Shown here: in pieces, positions 53,701 to 64,000 of the stretch
Layout of the letters: each line of letters opens with the position of its first letter
How positions within the stretch are numbered: the first letter of the stretch is position 1
From: Herminiimonas arsenicoxydans
GTDB taxonomy: Bacteria; Pseudomonadota; Gammaproteobacteria; Burkholderiales; Burkholderiaceae_D
Direction of reading: 5' to 3'
Assembly: GCA_000026125.1 (NCBI GenBank)
Contig: CU207211.1
Span: forward strand, 3,038,001-3,102,000
DNA length: 64,000 nt
The notes under the pieces: generated by a model
The model's database searches: none
Told to the model about the DNA's origin: nothing
What the model saw: the letters and a program-made list of their open reading frames with translations, nothing else
Program-made: the position numbers and the translations under genes

Positions 53701-54984
53701 ATGTCGCATTTTTCCTATCAAGACGGCGTCCTGTGCGCAGAGCACACACCGCTGACGCAAATCGCCCGGCAATTCGGTTCGCCGACTTACATTTACTCCA
53801 AGGCTGCGCTGGTCGAGAATTTCTCTTCCTATGCGGACGCCTGCAAGAAGCATGGCCGCACCGATGATACGGCGCTGGTGTGCTATTCGGTCAAATCCAA
53901 CTCGAACCTGGCGGTGCTGCAACTGCTCGGCAAACTGGGTTCCGGCTTCGACATAGTCTCCGGCGGTGAACTGTTGCGCGTGCTGGCGGCAGGCGGTTCG
54001 CCGCGCAAGGTCATTTTTTCCGGCGTCGGAAAATCGCGCGAGGAAATGCAACTCGCCTTGTCGCACGACATCCTGTGCTTCAATGTGGAATCGATTCCCG
54101 AACTGCACAGGCTCAATGAGGTCGCCGGCGAAATGGGCAAGCGCGCTTCCGTCTCACTGCGCGTCAATCCGAATGTCGATGCAAAAACCCATCCGTATAT
54201 TTCAACCGGATTGAAAGACAACAAGTTCGGTGTCGCCTATGAAGATGCGCTGACGACCTATCGCGTTGCCAGTGCACTGCCTAACATCAGTGTGGTCGGC
54301 ATCGATTGCCATATCGGTTCGCAATTGCTGGACGATGCTCCCTTGCTGGAAGCTGTCGATAAATTGATTGAACTGATCGATGCGCTGGCGGCAGAAGGGA
54401 TCGTGATTCATCATCTGGATATCGGCGGCGGCATCGGCATCAATTACGACAATGACAAACCGGTCGCAGTCGGTGATTACCTTGCGCGCGTATTTGCCAA
54501 GGTTGATGCCTGGCGCGCGAAGAATCATGCCGGCGCACCGATCAAGGTGTTGTTTGAACCTGGCCGCTCGATAGTCGGCAATGCCGGCATCCTGCTGACT
54601 GAAGTGCAGTACATCAAACACGGCGAAACGAAAAACTTTGCCATCGTCGATGCCGCCATGAACGACTTGATGCGTCCTGCGATGTATGAAGCCTGGCATG
54701 GTGTGCAACCGGTATTGCAGCGCCATGTTGCAGCACAAACCTACGATGTGGTCGGCCCGGTGTGTGAGTCCGGCGACTGGCTGGCGCGCTCGCGCGAACT
54801 GGCCATTCAGGAAGGCGATCTGCTGGCCATCATGTCGGCCGGCGCCTACGGCATGACCATGTCGTCGAACTACAATACGCGCGGCCGCGCGGCCGAAGTC
54901 ATGGTCGATGGTGCAACGGTCCACCTGATACGCAAGCGCGAATTGGCAAGCGATCTGTTTGCGCTGGAAACGCTACTGCCGTAA
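53701..54984 (+). CDS. lysA: Diaminopimelate decarboxylase
   Basis: This 427-residue PLP enzyme makes lysine from meso-diaminopimelate. The PLP lysine lies in CYSVKSNSNLAVL (about 61), with the HIGSQ motif, GGGIGINY, the phosphate site EPGRSIVGNAG and the CESGDWLA motif that accepts substrate from the partner subunit. All are conserved. It follows lptM and is convergent with msrQ, ending at a 26-nt inverted repeat. Confidence 0.98.
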   Translation: MSHFSYQDGVLCAEHTPLTQIARQFGSPTYIYSKAALVENFSSYADACKKHGRTDDTALVCYSVKSNSNLAVLQLLGKLGSGFDIVSGGELLRVLAAGGSPRKVIFSGVGKSREEMQLALSHDILCFNVESIPELHRLNEVAGEMGKRASVSLRVNPNVDAKTHPYISTGLKDNKFGVAYEDALTTYRVASALPNISVVGIDCHIGSQLLDDAPLLEAVDKLIELIDALAAEGIVIHHLDIGGGIGINYDNDKPVAVGDYLARVFAKVDAWRAKNHAGAPIKVLFEPGRSIVGNAGILLTEVQYIKHGETKNFAIVDAAMNDLMRPAMYEAWHGVQPVLQRHVAAQTYDVVGPVCESGDWLARSRELAIQEGDLLAIMSAGAYGMTMSSNYNTRGRAAEVMVDGATVHLIRKRELASDLFALETLLP

Positions 54985-54991
54985 TTTTCCG

Positions 54992-55021
54992 GAACCGGAT
55001 AGCGCAATCGCTATCCGGTTC
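54992..55021. repeat. Perfect inverted repeat at the lysA/msrQ convergent ends
   Basis: Thirteen-base perfect arms gaaccggatagcg (54992-55004) and cgctatccggttc (55009-55021) flank a caat loop. The msrQ stop codon lies within the right arm. There is no clear T-run, so it may act as a transcription barrier or mRNA 3' stabiliser rather than a classic terminator. Confidence 0.8.
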
Positions 55022-55667
55022 GGCAATCAGATGTGCCAGCAAGCGCATTGTTTTTCGAGCGTTTCTGCCACGCCCAGAACACGCGCACCAGCAACAATAC
55101 AGCGACGATAGTGCCGAAAATAATCGGTTGCTCGAAATCGTGCTTGCCCGCCTTCATCCACCAGTAATGCAAAATACCCAATGCTGCAATCACGTAGACA
55201 AGTCTATGCAGCCATTGCCAGCGTTTGCCGCCCAGGCGTTTCACCATACCGTTCGTACTGGTAATTGCCAACGGAATCAGTAATACGAAGGCGCTAAAAC
55301 CCACGGTGATAAACGGCCGCTTGACCACATCTTTCAGCATTTCATTCACATCAAAGAAATGATCGAACCAGAGGAAAGTGGTGAAATGCAGGCAGGCATA
55401 GAAGAAGGCAAACAGGCCCAGCATGCGGCGCAACCTGATCAGCCAATTCCATTGGCTCAAACGGCGCAAGGGCGTAATAGCCAGCGTCATGCACAGGAAA
55501 TAGAGCGTCCAGTCGCCGGTATTGCGGGTGATGAATTCGATTGGATTCGCGCCGAGCTGATCCGTCAATGTGAACAGCGCCAGCCTCCCGAATGGCAGCA
55601 GGGCGGCAATGAACAGCATGCTTTTTATCAGCGTCAGCTGAGGCGGCGAAGGATGAAACGTCATCAT
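55011..55667 (-). CDS. msrQ: Haem-binding membrane subunit MsrQ
   Basis: This 218-residue inner-membrane protein has six helices and the YedZ/MsrQ pattern, including NTGDWTLYFLCMTLAITPLRR and haem-ligand histidines in CLHFTTFLWFDHF and WLHRLVYV. It passes electrons from the quinone pool to MsrP for periplasmic methionine sulfoxide repair. It lies 55 bases after msrP on the same strand. Two ATG codons stand side by side at the start. Confidence 0.95.
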   Translation of the reverse strand: MMTFHPSPPQLTLIKSMLFIAALLPFGRLALFTLTDQLGANPIEFITRNTGDWTLYFLCMTLAITPLRRLSQWNWLIRLRRMLGLFAFFYACLHFTTFLWFDHFFDVNEMLKDVVKRPFITVGFSAFVLLIPLAITSTNGMVKRLGGKRWQWLHRLVYVIAALGILHYWWMKAGKHDFEQPIIFGTIVAVLLLVRVFWAWQKRSKNNALAGTSDCRTG

Positions 55668-55722
55668 TATCTATCCATGATCAATCGATCGCCGGTACGG
55701 CTATCAGTCAGCATTGCGAAGA

Positions 55723-56703
55723 TCAGAAAAACTTCTTCAAATCCATGCCCGTATACAAGGAAGCAACCTGGTTATAGCCATTGAACATCAGGGTTGGACG
55801 CTTCTTGGCAAACAAGCCGTCTTCTCCTATGCGACGTTCACTGGCTTGCGACCAGCGCGGATGATCGACCTGCGGATTGACGTTGGAATAGAAACCGTAT
55901 TCACGCGGCGCAGCCAGATTCCATGCCGTGCGTGGCTGATCCCTGACAAAGCGGATCTTGACGATGGATTTGGCCGACTTGAAACCGTACTTCCAGGGCA
56001 CGATCACGCGCACAGGGGCGCCATTCTGATTCGGCAATACCTCGCCATACATACCCAGCGTCAGCAGCGTCAATGGATGATTCGCTTCGTCTATACGCAA
56101 GCCTTCGACATACGGCCAGTCCAGCACGGCGCGACGCAGGCCGTGCATCGCTTCCTTGTCCTCAGCCGTGACGAATTCAACGTATTTCGCATTCGAGGTA
56201 GGCTCCACTTTCTTGATCAGCTCGGCGAGTGAATAACCGCTCCACGGAATCACCATCGACCAGCCTTCAACGCAACGCAAACGATAAATACGCTCTTCCA
56301 GGGGCGCCAGTTTCAGCAGGCTATCGATATCCAGCGTCATCGGCTTCTTGACTTCGCCTTCGATCGTCAACGTCCACGGCCGTGTTTTCATCGCCGCAGC
56401 ATAGCGCGACGGGCTTTCCTTGTCGGTACCGAATTCGTAGAAATTGTTGTAGGTCGTGGCGTCTTTATAAGACGTAGGCTTGTCGAGCACAACATAAGCC
56501 GGATTCGCCGTGGCAACGAGTTTTTGTGCTGCCGTAGTCGCGGCAAACGCTTCGCGCGTCGCCATTTCCAGCAATGCGCCGCCGGCAATGGAGCCCAGCG
56601 CTATTTTTTGGATGAAGGCGCGGCGCGATTCGAATATGGCGCGTGGCGTGATTTCAGATGCGAACGGTAGATCGATCCCGTTCGGATTACGTTTGATCAA
56701 CAT
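55723..56703 (-). CDS. msrP: Protein-methionine-sulfoxide reductase catalytic subunit MsrP
   Basis: This 326-residue periplasmic molybdoenzyme reduces oxidised methionine in envelope proteins. It has a twin-arginine signal (ESRRAFIQK, about 26-34, then a hydrophobic stretch) for export folded with cofactor, and the Cys ligand of molybdopterin at residue 144 in [13 protein letters not shown]. The ribosome site ggag precedes ATG 56703. It pairs with msrQ downstream. Confidence 0.97.
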   Translation of the reverse strand: MLIKRNPNGIDLPFASEITPRAIFESRRAFIQKIALGSIAGGALLEMATREAFAATTAAQKLVATANPAYVVLDKPTSYKDATTYNNFYEFGTDKESPSRYAAAMKTRPWTLTIEGEVKKPMTLDIDSLLKLAPLEERIYRLRCVEGWSMVIPWSGYSLAELIKKVEPTSNAKYVEFVTAEDKEAMHGLRRAVLDWPYVEGLRIDEANHPLTLLTLGMYGEVLPNQNGAPVRVIVPWKYGFKSAKSIVKIRFVRDQPRTAWNLAAPREYGFYSNVNPQVDHPRWSQASERRIGEDGLFAKKRPTLMFNGYNQVASLYTGMDLKKFF

Positions 56704-56770
56704 GGCAGCTCCGTAAAAATGGTCATCCTCAGTCTGTTCAGACCTGACAACCTTACAGGAGTTTCGCTAT

Positions 56771-56803
56771 AAAAATCGAGGCTGCAAATATTGCAGCCTC
56801 GAT
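56771..56803 (-). terminator. Terminator after ccsB
   Basis: Thirteen-base arms atcgaggctgcaa (56775-56787) and ttgcagcctcgat (56791-56803) surround a three-base centre, with a T-run on the minus strand. It separates ccsB from msrP. Confidence 0.92.
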
Positions 56804-56816
56804 AGCATGAAGCGGC

Positions 56817-57968
56817 TTACAACTCGCCGTAGGAATGCAAGCCGGACAGGAACATATTCACTCCGAGGAAAGCAAATGTCGTAACCAGCAAGCCGATGAC
56901 AGCCCACCATGCCGCTACCTTGCCGCGCAAGCCCTTCATCAGACGCATGTGCAACCAGGATGCATAGTTGAGCCAGACTATCAGGGCCCAGGTTTCCTTC
57001 GGATCCCACGACCAGTAGCCGCCCCACGCCTCGGCCGCCCACAACGCACCGAGTATCGTTGCAATGGTGAAGAATGCAAAGCCGACTGCAATCGCCTTGT
57101 ACATCACATCATCCAGCACTTCCAGCGCAGGCAGGCGATCGCCCAGTATCCCGTGCGATTTCAGCAGATAAGCGACCGCCACCATCGCTGCGAGCGAGAA
57201 CGTGCCATAACCGATGAAGTTGGCGGGCACATGAATTTTCATCCACCAGCTTTGCAGTGCGGGCACCAGCGGCTGAATATCTGCCGCATTGCGCGTCACC
57301 GTATACCAGAGCAAAAATCCAACCGCAGCGGAAATAACCAGCAAGACAAACGGCCCCAGTTGACGGGTGGCGTAAATCTGTTCGTAGTACAGATAAAACA
57401 ATGCCGTAATCATGCAAAACAGGATGAATACTTCGTACAGATTCGACACTGGGATATGCCCGACATCGGCACCGATCAAATACGATTCATACCAGCGCAC
57501 CAGCATGCCGGTGAAACCCATGATGACTGCCGCCCAGCACAGCTTGCTGCCGATAGAGCCACCGGTCGTCGAGCGCGTAATCAAACCGCCCCAGTAAAAC
57601 AGCGTAGACAAAAGAAACAGCATACTCATCCATAGAATCGCCGATTGACTGGAAAGCAGATATTTCAGAAAAAATTTCTGCTCACCCATGGCCAGCGCAC
57701 CGCCGTACATGGATACAGCAGACAAGGCCAGCACTGCCAGCACTGCAATCAGCCAGCGCACCGATTTCCAGTACCAACCCAGCCACGCAAACGTCGGTGC
57801 GGCCAGCACGAGAATCGCTTCCTCATAGACATCCATGTGATGACCGAAACGATTCAGCGCAAACAGCGATGCTGCCAGCAAGGCCAGACCGTACAGCCAG
57901 TCGATCATCGACAGCCGCTTGAAGAAACCCGGAGGTTGCGTATACATCTGCTCTTGTACAAGATCCAT
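56817..57968 (-). CDS. ccsB: Cytochrome c biogenesis protein CcsB (CcsA/ResC type)
   Basis: This 383-residue inner-membrane protein has eight or more helices and the Trp-rich haem-handling loop with WAAEAWGGYWSWDPKETWAL, plus His residues flanking it. With ResB it forms the system II haem lyase that attaches haem to apocytochromes in the periplasm. It is 125 bases after resB. The ATG at 57968 has ggaga upstream. A terminator follows. Confidence 0.96.
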   Translation of the reverse strand: MDLVQEQMYTQPPGFFKRLSMIDWLYGLALLAASLFALNRFGHHMDVYEEAILVLAAPTFAWLGWYWKSVRWLIAVLAVLALSAVSMYGGALAMGEQKFFLKYLLSSQSAILWMSMLFLLSTLFYWGGLITRSTTGGSIGSKLCWAAVIMGFTGMLVRWYESYLIGADVGHIPVSNLYEVFILFCMITALFYLYYEQIYATRQLGPFVLLVISAAVGFLLWYTVTRNAADIQPLVPALQSWWMKIHVPANFIGYGTFSLAAMVAVAYLLKSHGILGDRLPALEVLDDVMYKAIAVGFAFFTIATILGALWAAEAWGGYWSWDPKETWALIVWLNYASWLHMRLMKGLRGKVAAWWAVIGLLVTTFAFLGVNMFLSGLHSYGEL

Positions 57969-58093
57969 GACTATTCTCCGTAATGACTGAAACCGACTTG
58001 CAATAGCTTATGCATAAGCATGCAAAGTACGGCTTTATTTCTTGTGCAAACATGCAAGCAAGAAAAGAAATTCAGTATAAATGAGTCCGCTTG

Positions 58094-60217
58094 TTAGCGT
58101 TGCTCCGGTCCCGCTTGCTGCAATTGCTGCTTCAGCTTTTCTACTTCTTTTTCGAAATCCAGCGTCTTGCGCTGCGAACTCACAGCCATCAATGCTCGCG
58201 CACTGCCATCGTCTTCCGACTTGATCCAGATCCAGAGCCGGCGTTCACGTATATAAAACATCGAGAACACACCTATGACAAGCAGAAGACAGCCGAAATA
58301 AACGATGTTTTTACCCGGCGAACGGGTTATCTGCAACACCGATGCCTTGACTTCATCAAAGCCCTGCAACTGCAGATAGACAGGAGAACCGTAAAAAAAC
58401 GCATCGGAAAATGCATTCGCCGCCAGTTGCAAAAAGCGGCCATGTTTTTCATCCGGTTCCACCGCTTTCAAACCATCTTTTTCACGTGCAACCTGCCATA
58501 AATCCCACAGGCTGCCGTTCAGTATTTTCATGAAAATCTCTGCTGCCTGCTCCTGATCTTGCGGCGCGACTTTTTCGAGGAACCTGGAAACCGCAACATA
58601 ACCGGCTTCATCCTCATCGCCGCCAAAAATCGTCAAGCCTTTCAGCGACGAAGCCTGCAATTGTGCGCGCAATACCGCAGCATCTGTGCGCGTCGCCGGC
58701 AACGCGCGTTTTGCATAGCGCTGGGCCGCCAGCAGACGCAATTCCGGATTCAAAATGGCAGCGCGCAAGCGCATCCACTCATCCACCGTGTCATTATCAT
58801 CAGCCGGAATTCGCAGGAAGCGGAAAGGCTCGGCGGGCGATTCCCGCATGCCTGCAAGAAAAACATAGGCTCCATCGATCAGCATGGGCTGCATGTAATT
58901 GTTGTATTCGCGCGCCTGCCCATTCTTGTCGCGCAATTTGTATTGCACGCTCGGACCGACGTTTTTCAGATCCTTGCTGTTGGCATTCTTGGCTGCCGAG
59001 CCCAGGTGTTTGTCCAGGCTGGACGACATGAATCCTTTGGCCGGATTGACGGCGCGCAGATCCTGTCCGTTCTGCGCCATGTTTTCGACGTTGAAGGCGC
59101 GGAAACCCGACCACTCAACAGTGTAATCGCCGCCCTTGCCGGTACCCAGTGCAGATGTGTTACCGACCTCACCTTGCATGGGAAGCGCGACATGTTCTGT
59201 TCCCCGCATCGGATAAGCGGCCAGCGTCAGTCTGCTGCCGCCATCCTCAAAGCTCGATTGATACACTGCCACGCCGCGATAAATCAGCGGCTCGTTGACC
59301 TTGATCGTGGCCGGAAACACTTTCCCATTTTCATGATCGGTAACAACCACCTCGCTGGCAAACAATTTCGGCATGCCGGTCGAGTAATAATCGATGATGA
59401 ATTTTGTCAGCTTGACCGTGAAAGGCAAATCCTGAATCAGTACCCCATCCTGCTGCGGAATGATAGCCGTACTGCTGCTGCTGCCCTCCGGAATCAGCAT
59501 ATTGCCGCGGAAGGTCGGATTACCCAATCCGAGTCGATGCTGTTCAGGAATTTGTGCAATGACGCCGCTGCCGGAAAACGGGGTTTTATCGAAAATGACT
59601 TTTTGTATGCGTATCGGCAATTCGGAATCCAGCAAGCCGCCGATACAAATGATGACGATGGAACTATGCGCAAAAATATAGCCCCATTTGTTGGCGGCGC
59701 CTTGCCGACCGGCGATCAGGGTTGCGCCCTCCTTCTCCACGACCTTGGTTTTATAACCGTTGGCCGCAACGCGCGCCAGACTTTGTGCCGTCAGCGCGGC
59801 GCGTGAAAATGGCACCCGCCACTCCACTTTGTGGTGAAAATTGCGCAGCGATTGCTCGCGCACGTTTTCGCGCCAGCTGCGCATGTCCTTCAACATCTTC
59901 GGCGTATTGCGGATCAGGCACAGCGAGGTCGAAACCACCAGAAACGCCATGATCAGCAAAAACCACCAGGTCGAATACAGCGCATACAGATTGAACTTGG
60001 CGAATACCTCAAACCAGAACGGGCCAAACTGATTCACGTAATTCGTCATCGGCTCGTTTTGCTTGAGCACCGTACCGATAATCGACGCAATCGAAATCAA
60101 TGTCAGCAAGCTGATGGCAAAGCGCATCGAAGACAGCAGCTCTACTGTATCCGCCAGCCAGCGACGACTGGTTTTCAATTCCCATCCGCCCGTACTTGTT
60201 TCTGTTTCGCTTGTCAT
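58094..60217 (-). CDS. resB: Cytochrome c biogenesis protein ResB/Ccs1
   Basis: This 707-residue protein has three N-terminal and one C-terminal membrane segments flanking a large periplasmic domain (about 190-630). Family markers are LLSSMRFAISLLTLISIASIIGT near the N-terminus, the YINFQ-like loop NYVNQFGPFWFEVF, and the last helix KNIVYFGCLLLVIGVFSMFY. It chaperones the apocytochrome while CcsB supplies haem. It lies between the cytochrome c4 gene and ccsB on one strand, suggesting co-expression with a substrate. Confidence 0.95.
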   Translation of the reverse strand: MTSETETSTGGWELKTSRRWLADTVELLSSMRFAISLLTLISIASIIGTVLKQNEPMTNYVNQFGPFWFEVFAKFNLYALYSTWWFLLIMAFLVVSTSLCLIRNTPKMLKDMRSWRENVREQSLRNFHHKVEWRVPFSRAALTAQSLARVAANGYKTKVVEKEGATLIAGRQGAANKWGYIFAHSSIVIICIGGLLDSELPIRIQKVIFDKTPFSGSGVIAQIPEQHRLGLGNPTFRGNMLIPEGSSSSTAIIPQQDGVLIQDLPFTVKLTKFIIDYYSTGMPKLFASEVVVTDHENGKVFPATIKVNEPLIYRGVAVYQSSFEDGGSRLTLAAYPMRGTEHVALPMQGEVGNTSALGTGKGGDYTVEWSGFRAFNVENMAQNGQDLRAVNPAKGFMSSSLDKHLGSAAKNANSKDLKNVGPSVQYKLRDKNGQAREYNNYMQPMLIDGAYVFLAGMRESPAEPFRFLRIPADDNDTVDEWMRLRAAILNPELRLLAAQRYAKRALPATRTDAAVLRAQLQASSLKGLTIFGGDEDEAGYVAVSRFLEKVAPQDQEQAAEIFMKILNGSLWDLWQVAREKDGLKAVEPDEKHGRFLQLAANAFSDAFFYGSPVYLQLQGFDEVKASVLQITRSPGKNIVYFGCLLLVIGVFSMFYIRERRLWIWIKSEDDGSARALMAVSSQRKTLDFEKEVEKLKQQLQQAGPEQR

Positions 60218-60300
60218 TCATTCATCCTAAAACCACGTCTGCAACAGCAATTTCGTTATCGTCCAGGCAAGATACGGGAGGACTTCCCCGCACTACCGCT

Positions 60301-60338
60301 AAAAAAGAAAAGGGGCAGCCCTTGGCCACCCCCTTCGT
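60301..60338 (-). terminator. Terminator after the cytochrome c4 gene
   Basis: The stem aaggggcagcc / ggccaccccctt is imperfect (internal mismatches) but is followed on the minus strand by a ttttcttttttag tract, 27 bases after the c4 stop. Confidence 0.7.
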
Positions 60339-60364
60339 TCATACTCTGACAATTATTTTTATTG

Positions 60365-61030
60365 TTATTTCAGACCAGCAACGTAGTCAGCAACCGCTTT
60401 GATTTCTTCATCCGACATGCGTTTAACGATCTTGCTCATCTGATCATTTTCACGTGCACCGGTACGGAAGGCAATCAACTGTGCTTCTGTATAAGTCTGA
60501 TGTTGACCAGCCAGGCGTGGAAACTGTGCCGGCAGACCGGCGCCGTTTGCACTGTGGCAAGCAGCGCAGGCAGGAACGCTTTTCTCGGCAATACCGCCGC
60601 GGAAAATGTGTTTGCCGAGTTCAACCGTGTCCTTGTTTCTGGCCGCGCCCGGAGTCGGCTTCGACTTGTCCATGTAGGCGATCAGGTTGCGAATGTCTTC
60701 TTCGGTCATGCCCTTGGCAATCGGCCCCATGATCGCATTGTTGCGTGCGCCACTTTTGAAATCGAGCAATTGCTTGTGGATATACGCGCCGTGCTGACCG
60801 GATAACTTGGGATTTTCCGCAATGGAAGAATTGCCGGCAGCGCCATGACACGCGATGCAGGCAATGACGTTACGTGACGCATCGCCAGTGTTGTACAGTG
60901 CCTCGCCCTTGGCTGGATCGGCTTTGACGGCTTTGACGGCTTTCTTTTCTTCGGAAGCATGAGCAATGGAAGCAAGCGTCAAAAATGCGACGAACAAGGA
61001 TTTTACGATTGGTAAACAAACACGATTCAT
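60365..61030 (-). CDS. Dihaem cytochrome c4
   Basis: This 221-residue periplasmic protein has a signal peptide (cleaved near IAHA, about residue 25) and two CxxCH haem sites, at 58-62 (CIACH) and 155-159 (CAACH), each in a class I cytochrome c domain of about 95 residues, with distal Met ligands in each half. Cytochrome c4 shuttles electrons to terminal oxidases. It is directly upstream of resB-ccsB, the machinery that would mature it. A terminator before resB implies that resB also has its own promoter or reads through. Confidence 0.95.
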   Translation of the reverse strand: MNRVCLPIVKSLFVAFLTLASIAHASEEKKAVKAVKADPAKGEALYNTGDASRNVIACIACHGAAGNSSIAENPKLSGQHGAYIHKQLLDFKSGARNNAIMGPIAKGMTEEDIRNLIAYMDKSKPTPGAARNKDTVELGKHIFRGGIAEKSVPACAACHSANGAGLPAQFPRLAGQHQTYTEAQLIAFRTGARENDQMSKIVKRMSDEEIKAVADYVAGLK

Positions 61031-61190
61031 TCAAACACCCTGAGACTTAAATTGAAATCTGCCTTATTGGCGACGTTTTTTACTGCAACCGAGTACGAGT
61101 TGGTCACTGCAGCCCAACAATGCGTAACCCCTTATTGTACAATAGCTTTCCGGCATTTTTGCCACCCCTTACGCATTTTCTGCTCATCCT

Positions 61191-63117
<1,927 letters not shown>

Positions 63118-63166
63118 TCGCCCACCACGCGAAAATCCGGCAACGGATATCTGATATCCTGGCACC

Positions 63167-63202
63167 AATAAAAAAGCGTCCGCAAGCGGACGCTTTTTTA
63201 TT
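63167..63202. terminator. Bidirectional terminator between hemB and peroxiredoxin gene
   Basis: Arms aagcgtccgc (63174-63183) and gcggacgctt (63186-63195) have A- and T-runs outside and lie between convergent genes. Confidence 0.94.
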
Positions 63203-63218
63203 ACTTGCCGCTATCGCC

Positions 63219-63857
63219 TTATTTATTCGGCTGCGGCGTCACGCGCAGATACGGACGTTCTGCCTTGTAGCCTTTGGGGAATTTCTGCTTGATGACTGCC
63301 TCATCCTGTATCGACAAGGGAATGATCACATCATCACCATCACGCCAATTGCCCGGTGTAGCGACGGTATAGTTATCCGTTAATTGCAAGGCATCGATGG
63401 CGCGCAAAATCTCATCAAAATTACGGCCTACACTCATGGGATAAGTCAGCGTCAAACGGATTTTCTTTTGTGGATCGATGATGAACACCGAACGCACGGT
63501 CGCAGTTGCGGATTGATTCGGATGAATCATGTCATACAAGGTTGAAACGGATTTGTCCGCATCTGCAACGATAGGAAAACCGACTACCGTTTTTTGTGTG
63601 GCCTCGATATCCTTGATCCACTCCAGATGCTGGTCAGCCGGATCGACCGACAAGGCAATCGCCTTCACGTTACGCTTGTCGAATTGCGGTTTCAATTTTG
63701 CTGTCAAACCGAGTTCCGTCGTGCACACAGGCGTAAAATCGGCAGGATGTGAAAACAGGACGACCCACGAATCACCGGCCCATTCATGAAATTTGATTTT
63801 CCCGATCGAACTATCCTGCTCGAAATCGGGAGCGATATCACCCAAGCGTAATGTCAT
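63219..63857 (-). CDS. 1-Cys peroxiredoxin (Prx6 family)
   Basis: This 212-residue thiol peroxidase has the peroxidatic Cys45 in SHPADFTPVCTTE; no other Cys is present, so it is of the 1-Cys type and needs an external thiol. The long C-terminal domain (about 150-212, with PGNWRDGDDVIIP) is typical of the Prx6 group. Two ATG codons stand in tandem; I favour the second (63857) because the aaggag site is then 6-7 bases away, not three. It reduces hydrogen or organic peroxides in the cytosol and is convergent with hemB. Confidence 0.96.
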   Translation of the reverse strand: MTLRLGDIAPDFEQDSSIGKIKFHEWAGDSWVVLFSHPADFTPVCTTELGLTAKLKPQFDKRNVKAIALSVDPADQHLEWIKDIEATQKTVVGFPIVADADKSVSTLYDMIHPNQSATATVRSVFIIDPQKKIRLTLTYPMSVGRNFDEILRAIDALQLTDNYTVATPGNWRDGDDVIIPLSIQDEAVIKQKFPKGYKAERPYLRVTPQPNK

Positions 63858-64000
63858 CATTTTCTCCTTTGTTTTGCATTACAAGAATCTGACTATATCT
63901 GCGCCAGACAGTTTTCCCAACAACAAATATCAACTATACAAATAACGGGAAGCTATGATCATAGCGCAATGCATGCCGCTATCGCATCTATTAAAATTGT

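Overview
The window reads as a chromosomal segment of a betaproteobacterium of the order Burkholderiales, most likely Oxalobacteraceae (Herminiimonas/Janthinobacterium-like). I base this on gene order and protein flavour: kdsD-kdsC-lptC-lptA-lptB-rpoN-hpf, dgt-aroKB-pilQPONM divergent from mrcA, cyaY-lptM-lysA, system II cytochrome c maturation (resB-ccsB) behind a dihaem cytochrome c4, and engB-hemB. This is inference; no 16S rRNA is present. No tRNA, rRNA, CRISPR array, prophage or complete insertion sequence was seen. The only mobile-type gene is a RAYT transposase cut by the left edge.

Layout. 0-8 kb: partial RAYT; a c-di-GMP enzyme (PAS-GGDEF-EAL) with an HDOD protein; a large two-part outer-membrane barrel; cheW with a chemoreceptor. 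8-15.5 kb: an accessory island, all on the minus strand: formamidase (fmdA), two tiny XapX membrane proteins, a protein joining an AraC-type regulator to a complete second formamidase, a DUF1275 membrane protein and a porin. 15.9-20.7 kb: MFS transporter-ssb, divergent from uvrA. 20.7-27.4 kb: AEC transporter; an operon of HAD-UbiA prenyltransferase, SMR-type small membrane protein and GT39 glycosyltransferase (candidate polyprenyl-phosphate-pentose pathway); a Kef-type antiporter. 27.5-33 kb: KDO synthesis and LPS transport genes, sigma-54 and the ribosome hibernation factor. 33-41 kb: a TonB-like protein, then the minor pilin cluster (pilE, fimT, pilV, pilW, pilX, pilY1). 41-55 kb: acyl-CoA hydrolase, dGTPase, a fused shikimate kinase/3-dehydroquinate synthase, pilMNOPQ, PBP1a, frataxin, LptM and LysA. 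55-64 kb: MsrPQ, CcsB/ResB, cytochrome c4, EngB, HemB and a 1-Cys peroxiredoxin.

How the genes work together. Two type IV pilus loci 4-13 kb apart supply the inner-membrane platform and secretin (PilMNOPQ) and the tip/minor pilins with PilY1. LptC, LptA, LptB and LptM belong to LPS export, fed by KdsD/KdsC. ResB/CcsB mature c-type cytochromes such as the adjacent c4, and HemB supplies haem precursor. The best candidate for something undescribed is the amide island at 8-15.5 kb, whose regulator appears to be physically joined to the enzyme activity it would be expected to regulate. Second are the HAD-UbiA/SMR/GT39 operon and a multi-hairpin RNA element between engB and hemB.
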